DNA from: Pseudomonas sp. UFMG81 | GTDB taxonomy: Bacteria; Pseudomonadota; Gammaproteobacteria; Pseudomonadales; Pseudomonadaceae | Direction of reading: 5' to 3' | Assembly: GCF_015354575.1 (NCBI RefSeq) | Contig: NZ_JACAFQ010000011.1 | Coordinates: 228,740 to 292,739 of the forward strand | DNA length: 64,000 nucleotides | Shown here: positions 10,463 through 20,685 of the stretch, one piece after another | How positions within the stretch are numbered: position 1 is the first letter of the stretch | Layout: each line of letters opens with the position of its first letter | The notes under the pieces: generated by a model | What the model saw: only the letters and a program-made list of their open reading frames with translations | The model's database searches: none | What the model was told of the DNA's origin: nothing | Translations under genes and position numbers: made by a program

Positions 10463-11761
10463 TTACAACGACTTCTCGAAAATCTTCGAATTGCGCTGGA
10501 AGTTGTACAGCGACGCCCGCGCCGCCGGCAGTTGCTCCACGCCGCATGGCGCAAACCCACGCTCACGGAACCAGTGCGCGGTCCGGGTCGTCAGCACGAA
10601 CAGGGTCTTCAAGCCCAACTGCCGCGCCCGCGCCTCGATCCGTTCGAGCAGCTCGTCGCCACGCCCGCCATGCCGGTACTCCGGGTTCACCGCCAGGCAC
10701 GCCAGCTCGCCCGCCTCGGAATCGGCAATCGGGTACAACGCCGCGCAGGCGATGATCATGCCTTCGCGCTCGACCACGCTGAACTGCTCGATCTCGCGCT
10801 CCAGCACCTCGCGGGAGCGGCGCACCAGGATGCCCTGCTCTTCCAGCGGGCTGATCAGGTCCAATAGCCCGCCAACGTCTTCGATGGTCGCCTCGCGCAC
10901 CACTTCGAACTGTTCCTGGGACACCAGCGTGCCGCCGCCCCCGCGGGTGAACAGTTCGGTCAGCAACGCGCCGTCCTCGGCGTAACTGACGATATGGCTG
11001 CGCGCCACGCCGCCCTTGCAGGCCTCGGCGGCAGCATCGAGCAGTTCGGCCTGGTAATCGCTGCCCAGGCGTTGCAGGTGCGGGGTGATCTGCTGCGGAC
11101 GCAGTTCGCGCACCAGTTGCCCGTGCGCGTCCAGCAAGCCCGGCTCGGCGCCGAACAGCAGCAGCTTGTCGGCGCCCAGCTCGATGGCGGCGCGGGTGGC
11201 CACATCCTCGCAAGCCAGGTTGAAGATCTCGCCGGTCGGCGAATAGCCCAGCGGCGACAGCAACACGATGGAGCGCTCGTCGAGCAAGCGGTTGATGCCC
11301 TTGCGATCGACCCGGCGCACTTCGCCGGTGTGGTGGTAGTCGACCCCTTCCAACACGCCGATCGGCCGCGCGGTGACCAGGTTGCCGGAGGCCACGCGCA
11401 GGCGCGAGCCCTGCATCGGCGAGGCCGCCATGTCCATCGACAGGCGCGCCTCGATGGCCAGGCGCAGCGCGCCGACGGCATCGATCACACAATCGAGCGT
11501 CGCCGCATCGGTAATGCGCATGCCGCGGTGGTAGTGCGGGGTCAGGCCACGGGTGGCCAGGCGGCTTTCGATCTGCGGCCGCGATCCGTGGACCAGCACC
11601 AGGCGCACGCCGAGGCTGTGCAGCAGCACCAGGTCGTGGACGATGTTGCCGAAATTCGGGTGTTCCACACCGTCGCCAGGGAGCATGACCACGAAGGTGC
11701 AGTCGCGGTGGGCGTTGATGTAGGGAGAAGCATGGCGCAGCCAGTTGACGTAATCGGGCAT
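10463..11761 (-). CDS. argA: N-acetylglutamate synthase ArgA
   Basis: Makes N-acetylglutamate from glutamate and acetyl-CoA, the first step of arginine biosynthesis. The 432-residue length matches ArgA: an amino-acid-kinase-like domain (residues 1 to about 290; LVLVHGSRPQIE, HRGMRITD) and a C-terminal GNAT acetyltransferase domain (CLAVNPEYRHGGRGDELLER). The start at 11761 gives MPDYVNWLRHASPYINAHRD, the usual N-terminus; longer in-frame starts are not conserved in type. argE is 125 bp upstream on the same strand. The kinase-like domain normally binds arginine for feedback inhibition. Confidence 0.96.
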   Translation of the reverse strand: MPDYVNWLRHASPYINAHRDCTFVVMLPGDGVEHPNFGNIVHDLVLLHSLGVRLVLVHGSRPQIESRLATRGLTPHYHRGMRITDAATLDCVIDAVGALRLAIEARLSMDMAASPMQGSRLRVASGNLVTARPIGVLEGVDYHHTGEVRRVDRKGINRLLDERSIVLLSPLGYSPTGEIFNLACEDVATRAAIELGADKLLLFGAEPGLLDAHGQLVRELRPQQITPHLQRLGSDYQAELLDAAAEACKGGVARSHIVSYAEDGALLTELFTRGGGGTLVSQEQFEVVREATIEDVGGLLDLISPLEEQGILVRRSREVLEREIEQFSVVEREGMIIACAALYPIADSEAGELACLAVNPEYRHGGRGDELLERIEARARQLGLKTLFVLTTRTAHWFRERGFAPCGVEQLPAARASLYNFQRNSKIFEKSL

Positions 11762-11886
11762 GACAAGGCCTGTGGATAAGTGAACGGAGAACGAATAGGC
11801 GCACAACGTTCGAAAGTCATCGTCGGAACAGGCTTGCGGTCACGCGCGGTCTCCTCTAGGCAGGAACGAATCAGGTCAATGGACGT

Positions 11887-13029
11887 TTAACCCAGGCAAT
11901 AGTGCCGGATCAGGTCACGCAATAGACGCACGGTAGGCTCGATACGTGACATTTCAAGGTATTCGCCGGGCTGGTGGGCGCAGGCGATGTCCCCCGGCCC
12001 CAGCACGATGGTCTGACAACCGAGCTGCTGAAGATAAGGCGCTTCGGTGCCAAAGGCCACCGCTTCGGCGCGGTGGCCGGTCAGGCGCTCGGCCACCTGC
12101 ACCAGCTCGCTGTCGGCGGCCTGCTCGAACGGTGGTACCTCGGGGAACAGCGGTGCGTAGTCGATGCGCACCTCATGACGCTCGGCCAACGGCGCGAGCT
12201 TGCCGCGAATGGCCGAGCGCAATTGCTCCACATCCATGCCCGGCAGCGGGCGCAGATCGAACTCCAGGGCGCATTGGCCACAGATGCGGTTGGGGTTGTC
12301 GCCACCGTGGATGCAGCCAAAGTTCAGGGTCGGGGTGGGCACCGTGAACTGTGGGTTGCGGTACTTCTCCTGCCAGCCACGGCGCAAGTCCATGAGTTCG
12401 CCCATCACCGCATGCATGGCCTCCAGGGCGCTTCGGCCAAGGTTCGGATCCGACGAATGGCCACTGCGGCCCAGGATGTCGATGCGGTCCATGAGGATGC
12501 CCTTGTGCATGCGGATCGGCTTGAGCCCGGTGGGCTCGCCGATCACTGCGGCACGGCCGAGCGGCTGGCCGGCCTCGGCCAAGGCCCGCGCGCCGGACAT
12601 CGAGCTTTCTTCATCGCAGGTGGCGAGGATCAGCAGCGGTTGCTTGAAATCGTGCTCCAGCAGCGGGATCACCGCCTCGATGACCAGGGCGAAGAAGCCC
12701 TTCATGTCGCAACTGCCCAGCCCGACCCAGCGGCCATCGACCTCGGTCAGCTTGAGCGGGTCACTGCTCCACAGCTGTGGGTCGTAAGGCACGGTATCGC
12801 TGTGCCCGGCCAGCACCAGGCCACCAGGGCCGGTACCCCGGCTGGCCAGCAGGTTGAATTTGCCGGGGCTGACCTGCTGGATATCGCAGTGGAAACCCAG
12901 GTCGCCCAGCCAGCCGGCCAACAGGTCGATGACCGCGCGGTTGGACTGGTCGAGGGCCGCCTGGGTGCAACTGACCGACGGGGCGGCGATCAGGGCGGCG
13001 AACTGGTCTTTCAGCGACGGCAACGGCAT
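11887..13029 (-). CDS. argE: Acetylornithine deacetylase ArgE
   Basis: M20-family metallohydrolase of 380 residues that releases ornithine from N-acetylornithine. Metal-site segments are visible: LAGHSDTVPYD (His, Asp), SCDMKGFFA (Asp), ATCDEESSMSG (Glu pair) and IGEPTGLKPI. The ATG at 13029 is chosen for the GAGGAG 8 bases upstream; the reading frame is open further upstream only through REP sequence. It lies directly upstream of argA. Pseudomonas also recycles acetyl groups with ArgJ, so ArgE may be partly redundant. Confidence 0.94.
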   Translation of the reverse strand: MPLPSLKDQFAALIAAPSVSCTQAALDQSNRAVIDLLAGWLGDLGFHCDIQQVSPGKFNLLASRGTGPGGLVLAGHSDTVPYDPQLWSSDPLKLTEVDGRWVGLGSCDMKGFFALVIEAVIPLLEHDFKQPLLILATCDEESSMSGARALAEAGQPLGRAAVIGEPTGLKPIRMHKGILMDRIDILGRSGHSSDPNLGRSALEAMHAVMGELMDLRRGWQEKYRNPQFTVPTPTLNFGCIHGGDNPNRICGQCALEFDLRPLPGMDVEQLRSAIRGKLAPLAERHEVRIDYAPLFPEVPPFEQAADSELVQVAERLTGHRAEAVAFGTEAPYLQQLGCQTIVLGPGDIACAHQPGEYLEMSRIEPTVRLLRDLIRHYCLG

Positions 13030-13102
13030 GCGCGGACTCCTCGGAAGCTTGAGCGGCATCATAGCAATGCAAAAGCCCCACAAGGCAAGCAGCAGGCACC
13101 TC

Positions 13103-13156
13103 GTGGGAGCGGGCTTGCCCCGCGACAGGGCCATCGCGGGGCAAGCCCGCTCCCAC
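13103..13156. repeat. REP hairpin
   Basis: A perfect 23-bp stem (arm begins GTGGGAGCGGGCTTGCCCCG) with an 8-base loop, in the divergent gap between argE and the CYTH-CHAD gene. Confidence 0.85.
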
Positions 13157-13223
13157 GAGCAAGGATTAAAGCCCCAACTGCTGTAGACTCTCTCGCCACG
13201 ATGCCCCTCCTTCCGAGCCCGCG

Positions 13224-14603
13224 ATGCACAAAGAAACCGAACTCAAACTCCGCGCCAGCCGCGAGACCCTTGCCGCCCTGCGCGAGCACCCTCTGCTGAA
13301 GAAGCGCAACAAGTCCGGTTGGCAGACCCGCGAGCTGCTCAACCAGTACTTCGACACCCCGGAGCGCGACCTGTCCGCCGCCCGTGTCGCCCTGCGCCTG
13401 CGCCGCGACGGCGAGGTCATCATTCAGACCCTCAAGTGCCGCGGCCAGAGTGTGGCCGGCCTGTCCGAACGCAACGAGTATGAGTGGCAGCTGGACAAGG
13501 CCAAGCTCGACCTGAAGAAGCTCGACGCCAGCTGCTGGCCCGAGCAACTCGCCGAACTCGACAAGAAGACCATCAAGCCGCTGTTCACCACCGACTTCAA
13601 CCGCGAGTACGCCGAGATTTCCTGGGGCCGCGGCAAGGCCAAGGTGGTGATCGAGGCTGCCATCGACCAGGGCTTCGTGATCGCCGGCAAGCGCAAGGAA
13701 GAGATCTGCGAGCTCGAGCTGGAGCTGCGCGAGGGCGCCCCGGAAGCGCTGCTGGAACTGGCCGCCGAACTGGCCGCCAGCCTGCCGCTGATGCCCTGCG
13801 ACATCAGCAAGGCCGAGCGTGGCTATCGCCTGCTCGACGAAGCCAGCTACGAGCTGAGCCTGCCAACCACCGAACTGCACGCCGAGATGCCGCTGGACGA
13901 CGCCTACGCGGCCCTGGCCTGGCAACTGCTCGGCAGCAGCCAGCGCCTGGCCGAACAGTATCGCCACAACGGCCACTGGCGCCTGTTGCAAGACTGGGTT
14001 CGCTGCCTGGCAGAACTGCGCGCCCTCACCGCCAGCCTCGGCCAGGCCGCGCCGCGCCCCACCACCCGCGCCCTGCGCGCCAGCCTCGATGCACTGCTGG
14101 AAGACTGGCGCCCGCTGGTGCTGGCCGGCAACGATGACGAAGACATCCGCCGCGCCGCGCCCGAGCAGTTCACTGAAGAGCTGCAAGACCCGCGTTGGGG
14201 CCAGTTCTCCCTGGAGACTGCGCGCTGGTTGAATGCCCGCGCCTGGACCGCCGAGCGCAAAGGCCGTGGCGAACGCCAGGGCAAGGCGCAGCTGGCCAGC
14301 TGGCTGCAACACCTGCTCGGCGAAGAGGCGCGCGCCCTGAAGCTGCCGCTGTACGTGCAACGCCCGGAAGACCTGGCCGAACAACTGCCACGCATCGATG
14401 TGGTGCAAACCTGGTTGCACCACGCCCGCCAGGTACTTGAGCTGCCCCAGCTGGACCGCCTGTATGGTGAAGTGAACAAACTGCACGAGCTGGCCGAGCA
14501 ACCGTTGGTCGAGGAACAGAACGACGAGCTGCTGGAAGCCCGAATCGAGCAGGCCCGTGCCATCGAACAGAACCGCGCCTGGAAACATCTGCTCAAGGCT
14601 TGA
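13224..14603 (+). CDS. CYTH and CHAD domain protein (inorganic triphosphatase-like)
   Basis: Resembles E. coli YgiF, an inorganic tripolyphosphatase. The N-terminal CYTH domain (residues 1 to about 200) begins MHKETELKLRAS with the diagnostic ExExK, and continues with LLNQYFDTPERDL, ALRLRRDGEVIIQTLK and YEWQL. The C-terminal half (about 220-459) is a helical CHAD domain rich in Arg and His, which binds polyphosphate. Total length 459. It stands alone, divergent from argE. The ppx/ppk pair in this window also handles polyphosphate, but they are 25 kb away. Confidence 0.88.
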   Translation: MHKETELKLRASRETLAALREHPLLKKRNKSGWQTRELLNQYFDTPERDLSAARVALRLRRDGEVIIQTLKCRGQSVAGLSERNEYEWQLDKAKLDLKKLDASCWPEQLAELDKKTIKPLFTTDFNREYAEISWGRGKAKVVIEAAIDQGFVIAGKRKEEICELELELREGAPEALLELAAELAASLPLMPCDISKAERGYRLLDEASYELSLPTTELHAEMPLDDAYAALAWQLLGSSQRLAEQYRHNGHWRLLQDWVRCLAELRALTASLGQAAPRPTTRALRASLDALLEDWRPLVLAGNDDEDIRRAAPEQFTEELQDPRWGQFSLETARWLNARAWTAERKGRGERQGKAQLASWLQHLLGEEARALKLPLYVQRPEDLAEQLPRIDVVQTWLHHARQVLELPQLDRLYGEVNKLHELAEQPLVEEQNDELLEARIEQARAIEQNRAWKHLLKA

Positions 14604-14618
14604 GCAGGCACCGCCTGA

Positions 14619-14667
14619 ATCGCTGGCAAGCCAGCTCCCGCAGGGGGGTGGGCTTGCCAGCGGTGGG
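14619..14667. repeat. Degenerate REP pair
   Basis: Two imperfect inverted arms of the TCGCTGGCAAGCCAGCTCCC type, 15 bp after the CYTH-CHAD stop. Confidence 0.65.
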
Positions 14668-14762
14668 GTCGGCGGCAAGATCCCGAAACGCCTTGCCATG
14701 CGCCAGGAAGCACTACGCAGCTAGCCTTTCCAGGCCACTCTCGCCTGGCCAGGGATGCCGCC

Positions 14763-16442
14763 ATGCTCACCAACGCCTCGAACGACCTCGACCTCAACCG
14801 CCTGCTCGACGCACTGCTGGCGGACCACCGCATCACCGCCACCGATGCCCTCCATGCCCTCGAACGGGCCAATGACCGACACGGCGAACACCCCCTCGAA
14901 GTCATCGCCAGCCTCGACCTTGCGGATGCGTTGCACGCAGACCAGACGCTGACACTGGACAGCCTGGGCCGCTGGCTGGCACTGCGTGTCGCCCAGCCGT
15001 TCCTGCATATCGACCCCCTGCGGCTCGACCTGCCACGACTCGCTGGCCTGATGTCCGCCGCCTTCGCCCAACGCCACGGCATCCTCGCCGTCGCCGTGGA
15101 CGACACCAGCATCACCGTGGCCAGTGCCCAGCCCTATCAGCGCGAGTGGGAAGCCGAACTGGCCCTGAGCCTGGGCAAGCAGGTACACCGGGTGCTGGCC
15201 TGCCCCCGACAACTGCGCCAGCTTGGTCCAACCCTGTTCGGCCTGGCGCGCTCGGTGCACGGCGCCGGCCAGCAGCAGTCGCCACGCCTGGGCGAGCTGG
15301 AGCAGTTGCTGGAGCTCGGTGCCAGCCAGGCGCAGGCCAGTGCCGACGATACTCACATCGTGCATATCGTCGACTGGATGCTGCAGTACGCCATCGAACA
15401 ACGCGCCAGCGATATCCACCTGGAACCGCGCCTTGAACTGGGCCACCTGCGCCTGCGCATCGACGGCCTGCTGCACCCGGTGTATGCATTCCCCGCCAGC
15501 GTGGCGCTGGCCATGGTCAGCCGCCTGAAACACCTGGGGCGGATGAACGTCGCGGAAAAGCGCCGGCCACAGGATGGGCGCCTGAAAAGCCGCCTGCCGA
15601 ATGGTGCGCAGGTGGAGTTGCGGCTCTCTACCCTGCCCACACCCTTCGGTGAAAAGCTGGTGCTACGCCTGTTCGACCCACAGCAGTTGCATCAGAGCCT
15701 GCAATGCCTGGGCCTGGACGGCTCGCCGCTCAAACAGTGGCAGGCCCTGCTGCAGCGGCGCCAAGGCATCTTGCTGGTCACCGGCCCCACCGGTTCGGGC
15801 AAGACCAGCACCCTCTACGCCAGCCTCCGGTACCTGGACACACCCCAAGTGAACCTGTGCAGCATCGAAGACCCTATCGAGCGCCTGGAGCCGACGATCA
15901 ACCAGCTACAGGTGCAACCAAGCCTGGAGCTGGACTTCGCCAATGGCGTGCGTGCCCTGCTGCGCCAGGACCCGGACATCATCATGGTCGGCGAAATCCG
16001 TGACCGGGAGACCGCCCAAGTCGCCGTACAGGCCGCGCTCACCGGGCACCTGGTGCTATCCACCCTGCACACCGACGACGCCTGCGCCGCGATCATTCGC
16101 CTGCACGAACTCGGCGTGGCCGACTACCTGATCAAGGCCACGCTGATCGGGGTCATGGCCCAGCGGCTGGTACGCACCCTGTGCAGCGTCTGCCGAGGCC
16201 GCCTGCCAGCCGCTGAAGCGTGCCAGCAGTGTCGGGGCAGCGGCTTTCACGGGCGCACGGGGCTGTTCGAACTGCTCAGGGTCAGCCCTGAACTGCGCGC
16301 ACTCATCACCCCAACAGTCGATCTTGCCAGCCTGCGCCAGCAAGCCCAGGCCGAAGGCCTGCGCAACCTGAGGCGCGCCGGACAGGATCTTGTCGCGCAG
16401 GGCCTGAGCACCTCGGAAGAGGTGCTGCGAGTCTGTGGATAA
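14763..16442 (+). CDS. Orphan GspE/PilB-family secretion ATPase
   Basis: 559-residue ATPase of the type II secretion/type IV pilus assembly family. An N-terminal MshEN-like region (residues 1 to about 170) is followed by the ATPase core: Walker A GPTGSGKT (341-348), Asp box ASDIHLEPR, Walker B DPDIIMVGEIRD (403-414) and His box GHLVLSTLHTDD. A tetracysteine zinc site follows (C474, C477, C487, C490, then GSGFHGRTG). No other secretion or pilin gene lies nearby, so it must serve a machine encoded elsewhere or act alone. It lies 92 bp before a DUF2388 gene. All catalytic motifs are intact. Confidence 0.88.
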   Translation: MLTNASNDLDLNRLLDALLADHRITATDALHALERANDRHGEHPLEVIASLDLADALHADQTLTLDSLGRWLALRVAQPFLHIDPLRLDLPRLAGLMSAAFAQRHGILAVAVDDTSITVASAQPYQREWEAELALSLGKQVHRVLACPRQLRQLGPTLFGLARSVHGAGQQQSPRLGELEQLLELGASQAQASADDTHIVHIVDWMLQYAIEQRASDIHLEPRLELGHLRLRIDGLLHPVYAFPASVALAMVSRLKHLGRMNVAEKRRPQDGRLKSRLPNGAQVELRLSTLPTPFGEKLVLRLFDPQQLHQSLQCLGLDGSPLKQWQALLQRRQGILLVTGPTGSGKTSTLYASLRYLDTPQVNLCSIEDPIERLEPTINQLQVQPSLELDFANGVRALLRQDPDIIMVGEIRDRETAQVAVQAALTGHLVLSTLHTDDACAAIIRLHELGVADYLIKATLIGVMAQRLVRTLCSVCRGRLPAAEACQQCRGSGFHGRTGLFELLRVSPELRALITPTVDLASLRQQAQAEGLRNLRRAGQDLVAQGLSTSEEVLRVCG

Positions 16443-16534
16443 GTAAGAAATCCTTCGTGGGGGCGGGAACTTGGCCAGGTAGAACAGGCTCAAAGCGGCA
16501 TCTCAACAGCCCTCATCGACCGAGGTGATTCAAC

Positions 16535-16849
16535 ATGCGTTTCAAAACAGCCATCGCAGCCACCGTCCTGTGCTCGCTGCCCTTGGGCTCCGCCATGGCC
16601 GACACGTTCTGGCGCAACATCATCTCCTCGGGCGCGACCACCGCCTCGACCTACCTGACCTTCAAGGACCACAAGCTGATCGTCGCCGCCCAGGATGACG
16701 CCGGCAGCTTCGTCGCCAGCGACGGTGCGATCCGCGGGCCGTTCCTGGAAGCCGCCATGCGCCAGGTGCGCGCCGACAACCCAGGTGTGCAGGCCAGCGA
16801 CATGGAGCTGGCCAACGCGATCCTGGCCAAGAACGCCGTCGCCGAGTAA
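16535..16849 (+). CDS. DUF2388-family exported protein
   Basis: 104-residue protein with a signal peptide (MRFKTAIAATVLCSLPLGSA, cleaved after AMA) and the DUF2388 signature FWRNIISSGATTASTYLTFK near residue 25, followed by a helical C-terminus. The family is small, Pseudomonas-enriched and of unknown function; it is predicted to be periplasmic. GAGGTG 6 bases before the ATG supports the start. It sits just downstream of the orphan GspE-like gene. Confidence 0.85.
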   Translation: MRFKTAIAATVLCSLPLGSAMADTFWRNIISSGATTASTYLTFKDHKLIVAAQDDAGSFVASDGAIRGPFLEAAMRQVRADNPGVQASDMELANAILAKNAVAE

Positions 16850-16904
16850 TTCAAGGGGGCTGCTTTGCAGCCCAATCGCCTCACCAGACGGACTCGCACG
16901 TCCA

Positions 16905-17049
16905 CTGTAGGAGCGGCCTTGCCGGGGCGCCGGACCGGCCGGAAAGGGCTGCGTAGCAGCCCCCGATATTGGCGGCGCCACATGGCTCGCGGGGCCGCTT
17001 CGCGGCCCTTTCCGGCCGGTCCGGCGCCCCGGCAAGGCCGCTCCTACAG
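16905..17049. repeat. 145-bp palindromic REP pair (long-arm type)
   Basis: Outer arms are perfectly complementary for 44 bases, from CTGTAGGAGCGGCCTTGCCG inward. A further imperfect stem follows, and the middle carries two small GC hairpins. The arms contain a CGCCGGACCGGCCGG core not present in the other REPs here except at 61483-61615. Confidence 0.85.
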
Positions 17050-17063
17050 GAATGCGGGCAATT

Positions 17064-19937
17064 TCAGCGATACGCCTCCACCGGCACGCACGAGCAGAAC
17101 AGGTTCCTGTCCCCATACACGTTGTCGACCCGGTTCACCGCCGGCCAGTATTTATGCTGGCGCGCGTGAGCGCTGGGGGCGATGCCCTGCTCGAGGCTGT
17201 AGGGCCGGTTCCACGGCGCCAGCACATCGGCCAGGGTGTGCGGCGCGTGCTTGAGCGGGTTGTCCTCGGCAGGCCAGTTGCCCTCTTGCACCTCGCCGAT
17301 TTCCGCACGGATCGCCAGCATCGCTTCGACAAAACGGTCCAGTTCGGCCTTCGACTCGCTCTCGGTAGGCTCGACCATCAGCGTGCCCGGCACCGGGAAC
17401 GACATGGTCGGGGCATGGAAGCCATAGTCCATCAGGCGCTTGGCCACGTCTTCCTCGCTGATGCCGGTGAGCGCCTTGAGTGGGCGCAGGTCGAGGATGC
17501 ACTCGTGGGCCACGCGCTGGTTGCGCCCGCGATACAGCACCGGGAAAGCATCGCGCAGCAGGCTGGCCAGGTAGTTGGCCGACAGGATTGCCACTTCACT
17601 GGCATCGGCCAGCTGCGGCCCCATCATGGCGATGTACATCCAGCTGATTGGCAAAATGCTGGCGCTGCCCCAGGGCGCGGCACTGACCGCCGTGTTGTTC
17701 GGGTCCAGCCCAGGCACCGGCACCACCGGGTGGCTGGCGACGAACGGCTTGAGGTGGGCGCGGATGCCAATCGGGCCCATGCCTGGGCCGCCACCACCGT
17801 GAGGGATGCAGAAGGTCTTGTGCAGGTTCATGTGCGAGACGTCGGCGCCAATGTCCGCCGGCCGCGCCAGCCCCACCTGGGCATTGAGGTTGGCGCCGTC
17901 CATGTACACCTGGCCGCCGTGCTGGTGGACCACCTCGCAGATTTCGCGAATGCCCTCTTCGTACACCCCATGGGTCGAGGGGTAGGTGACCATCAGGCAC
18001 GACAAGCGCTCGCCGGCGTCCTGGGCCTTGGCCTTGAGGTCGTCGAGGTCGACGTTGCCCTGCTCGTCGCACTCGACGATCACCACTTCCATGCCGGCCA
18101 TCTGCGCCGACGCCGGGTTGGTGCCATGGGCCGATGACGGGATCAGGCACAAGGTGCGCCTGGGCTGATGCCGGCTGCGGTGATAACGGGTAATGGCCAT
18201 CAGCCCGGCGTACTCGCCCTGGGCCCCGGAGTTGGGCTGCATGCAGATGGCGTCGAAGCCGGTGATGGCGCACAACCAGCTTTCCAGTTCGTCGATCATC
18301 GCCTTGTAGCCCGCCATCTGGGTACTCGGGGCGAAGGGATGCGGCTGGGCGAACCCGGGCCAGGTGATGGGGATCATCTCGCTGGTGGCGTTGAGCTTCA
18401 TGGTGCACGAGCCCAGCGGGATCATCGACTGGTTGAGCGCCAGGTCCTTGTTCTCCAGCTGCTTGAGGTAACGCAGCATCTCGGTTTCGCTGTGGTGCAG
18501 GTTGAACACCGGGTGTTGCAGGATCGGCGTGCGCCGCACCAATGCACCGGGAATGCCCTCAGGCAAGGCCTGCTGGTCGAGGACGTCGATGTCCAGGCCA
18601 TGGTCGACTCCCAGGAAGATATCCAACAGTTTCAACACCGTGGCTTCGTCGCAGGTTTCGTCGAGGCTTACCCCCAAGTGCCCGCGCCCGAGGATACGCA
18701 GGTTGAAGCGCGCAGCCTCGGCGCTTTCGATGATCGCGGCCTGGGTGCCGCCGACATCGAGGGTGAGGGTGTCGAAGAAGTGCTGGTTGAGGCGCTTGAT
18801 ACCCTTGCTCTCGAGCCCGGCAGCGAGCAGGAAGGTCAGCCGGTGCACGCGCTGGGCAATGCGCTGCAGGCCCTCGGGCCCATGGTAGACCGCGTAGAAG
18901 CCGGCAATGTTGGCCAGCAGCACCTGCGCCGTGCAGATGTTGGAATTGGCCTTCTCGCGGCGGATATGTTGCTCGCGGGTCTGCAGGGCCATGCGCAACG
19001 CGGTGTTGCCACGGGCATCGCGGGACACGCCGATGATACGCCCGGGCATGGCCCGCTTGTAGTCGTCGCGGCAGGCGAAGTACGCCGCGTGAGGGCCACC
19101 GAAGCCCATGGGTACACCGAAACGCTGGGTGGAGCCAAGCACCACGTCAGCCCCCTGCTCGCCCGGCGGGGTGAGCACCACCAGGCTGAGGATATCGGCA
19201 GCGACACAGGCCAGCGCCTGCTGGGCATGCAGTTGATCGATCAATGGCCGCAGGTCGCGCACCTCGCCGTGGGTGTCGGGGTATTGCAGCAAGGCCCCGA
19301 ACACCTTGTGCTGGCCAAGGTTGGCCACCGAGTCGACGATCAACTCGAAGCCGAAGCCTTCGGCGCGGGTCTTGAGCACCGATAGCGTTTGCGGGTGGCA
19401 GTGCTCGTCGGCGAAGAAGGCGTTGCTCTTGCTGCGCGCCACGCGCTTGGCCAGGGCCATGGCCTCGGCCGCGGCGGTGGCTTCGTCGAGCAACGAGGCG
19501 TTGGCCAGCGGCAGGCCGCTGAGGTCGATGACCATCTGCTGGAAGTTCAGCAAGGCCTCCAGGCGGCCCTGGGCGATTTCCGGCTGGTAGGGGGTATAGG
19601 CGGTGTACCAGCCCGGGTTCTCCAGCACATTGCGCAGGATCACCGTGGGGGTAAGGGTGGCGTGATAGCCCATGCCGATCAGGCTGGTCCACAGCTGGTT
19701 CTGCGCAGCGTAGCCGGCCAGCTTGGCCAGGGCGGCCTGCTCATCGAGCGCGGGTGGCAGCTCCAGCGGGCGGTTGAAACGGATGCCCGGCGGTACGGTC
19801 TGCTCGATCAGTTCGCTGCGGCTGGCGACGCCGAGGACGTCGAGCATGGCCTGCTGCTCCAGGGCATCGGGGCCCAGGTGGCGACGCAGGAAAGGGTTGG
19901 ACTCTTGCAGTTGACGCAGGGAGGGCGACTGGGACAT
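17064..19937 (-). CDS. gcvP: Glycine dehydrogenase (decarboxylating), P protein
   Basis: P protein of the glycine cleavage system: a PLP enzyme that decarboxylates glycine and passes aminomethyl to lipoyl-GcvH. At 957 residues it has the full length of the homodimeric form (two tandem aminotransferase-like halves). The PLP lysine is K707 in [16 protein letters not shown], with the preceding [13 protein letters not shown] typical. The ATG at 19937 gives [20 protein letters not shown], followed by LGPD, the usual N-terminus. It is the third gene after gcvT and gcvH, separated from gcvH by 315 bp containing a REP pair. Confidence 0.97.
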   Translation of the reverse strand: MSQSPSLRQLQESNPFLRRHLGPDALEQQAMLDVLGVASRSELIEQTVPPGIRFNRPLELPPALDEQAALAKLAGYAAQNQLWTSLIGMGYHATLTPTVILRNVLENPGWYTAYTPYQPEIAQGRLEALLNFQQMVIDLSGLPLANASLLDEATAAAEAMALAKRVARSKSNAFFADEHCHPQTLSVLKTRAEGFGFELIVDSVANLGQHKVFGALLQYPDTHGEVRDLRPLIDQLHAQQALACVAADILSLVVLTPPGEQGADVVLGSTQRFGVPMGFGGPHAAYFACRDDYKRAMPGRIIGVSRDARGNTALRMALQTREQHIRREKANSNICTAQVLLANIAGFYAVYHGPEGLQRIAQRVHRLTFLLAAGLESKGIKRLNQHFFDTLTLDVGGTQAAIIESAEAARFNLRILGRGHLGVSLDETCDEATVLKLLDIFLGVDHGLDIDVLDQQALPEGIPGALVRRTPILQHPVFNLHHSETEMLRYLKQLENKDLALNQSMIPLGSCTMKLNATSEMIPITWPGFAQPHPFAPSTQMAGYKAMIDELESWLCAITGFDAICMQPNSGAQGEYAGLMAITRYHRSRHQPRRTLCLIPSSAHGTNPASAQMAGMEVVIVECDEQGNVDLDDLKAKAQDAGERLSCLMVTYPSTHGVYEEGIREICEVVHQHGGQVYMDGANLNAQVGLARPADIGADVSHMNLHKTFCIPHGGGGPGMGPIGIRAHLKPFVASHPVVPVPGLDPNNTAVSAAPWGSASILPISWMYIAMMGPQLADASEVAILSANYLASLLRDAFPVLYRGRNQRVAHECILDLRPLKALTGISEEDVAKRLMDYGFHAPTMSFPVPGTLMVEPTESESKAELDRFVEAMLAIRAEIGEVQEGNWPAEDNPLKHAPHTLADVLAPWNRPYSLEQGIAPSAHARQHKYWPAVNRVDNVYGDRNLFCSCVPVEAYR

Positions 19938-20252
19938 GGCGACGATCTCTTCCTGGACCAGCTCTCATGGAGACTTACAAGTCTAGGAAGGGATCGCGGA
20001 TGTTGCGGGAAAAGTTGCTCGCAAGTCCGGCCTCATCGCTGGCAGGCTCCCAACTGGTAGCACACCCATGTAGGAGCGGCCTTGTGTCGCAAAAGGCCCG
20101 CAAAGCGGCCCCAGCGATCGATTTTGCTACTTAAATGGCTGGGGCTGCGATGCAGCCCTTTCGCGACACAAGGCCGCTCCTACACGGGCTGTGGAAGGCT
20201 CTGGGTGGGAGCCGGCTTGCCGGCGATTGGGGCGCAATGCGCCCCCAGAGGC
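19938..20252. other. gcvH-gcvP intergenic region
   Basis: 315 bp between gcvH stop and gcvP start. It contains the REP pair at 20070-20183 and a second degenerate REP-like sequence on each side, but no gene. The REPs could reduce gcvP transcription or stabilise gcvTH mRNA. Confidence 0.6.
20070..20183. repeat. Paired inverted REP elements
   Basis: Arms GTAGGAGCGGCCTTGTGTCG and its complement at the two ends of a 114-bp unit, with internal GC hairpins, inside the gcvH-gcvP gap. Confidence 0.8.
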
Positions 20253-20636
20253 TTATTCGCCGATGGCAGCCTGGTAGCCGGCGGCATCCAGCAGCTTGTC
20301 CAGCTCGGACGTGTCGCTTGGCTTGAGCTTGAAGATCCACGACTCGTAGGGCTCTTCGTTGAGCAGCTCCGGGCTGTCGGCCAGCTCTTCGTTGACCGCG
20401 ATCACTTCGCCGGAAACCGGGGCGTAGATGTCCGAGGCGGCCTTCACCGACTCGACCACGCCAGCGGCGTCGCCTGCGCCGAACACCTTGCCGACTTCGG
20501 CCAGCTCGACGAACACCACGTCACCCAGGGCTTGCTGGGCGTGGTCGCTGATGCCCACGGTCACCGTGCCGTCGGCTTCCAGGCGGGCCCACTCATGGCT
20601 TTCGGCAAAACGCAGGTCGGCGGGAATATTGCTCAT
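20253..20636 (-). CDS. gcvH: Glycine cleavage system H protein
   Basis: Lipoyl carrier protein of the glycine cleavage system, 127 residues, the normal size. The lipoylated lysine is K65 in [18 protein letters not shown]. The N-terminus [20 protein letters not shown] is typical. GAGGA lies about 10 bases before the ATG at 20636; a 13-codon upstream extension is not conserved in type. It lies 49 bp after gcvT. Confidence 0.97.
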   Translation of the reverse strand: MSNIPADLRFAESHEWARLEADGTVTVGISDHAQQALGDVVFVELAEVGKVFGAGDAAGVVESVKAASDIYAPVSGEVIAVNEELADSPELLNEEPYESWIFKLKPSDTSELDKLLDAAGYQAAIGE

Positions 20637-20685
20637 GTCTTGTTTTCCTCGATGGGTCAGCGGTCGGCCCGCCATTGAAAAGTGT

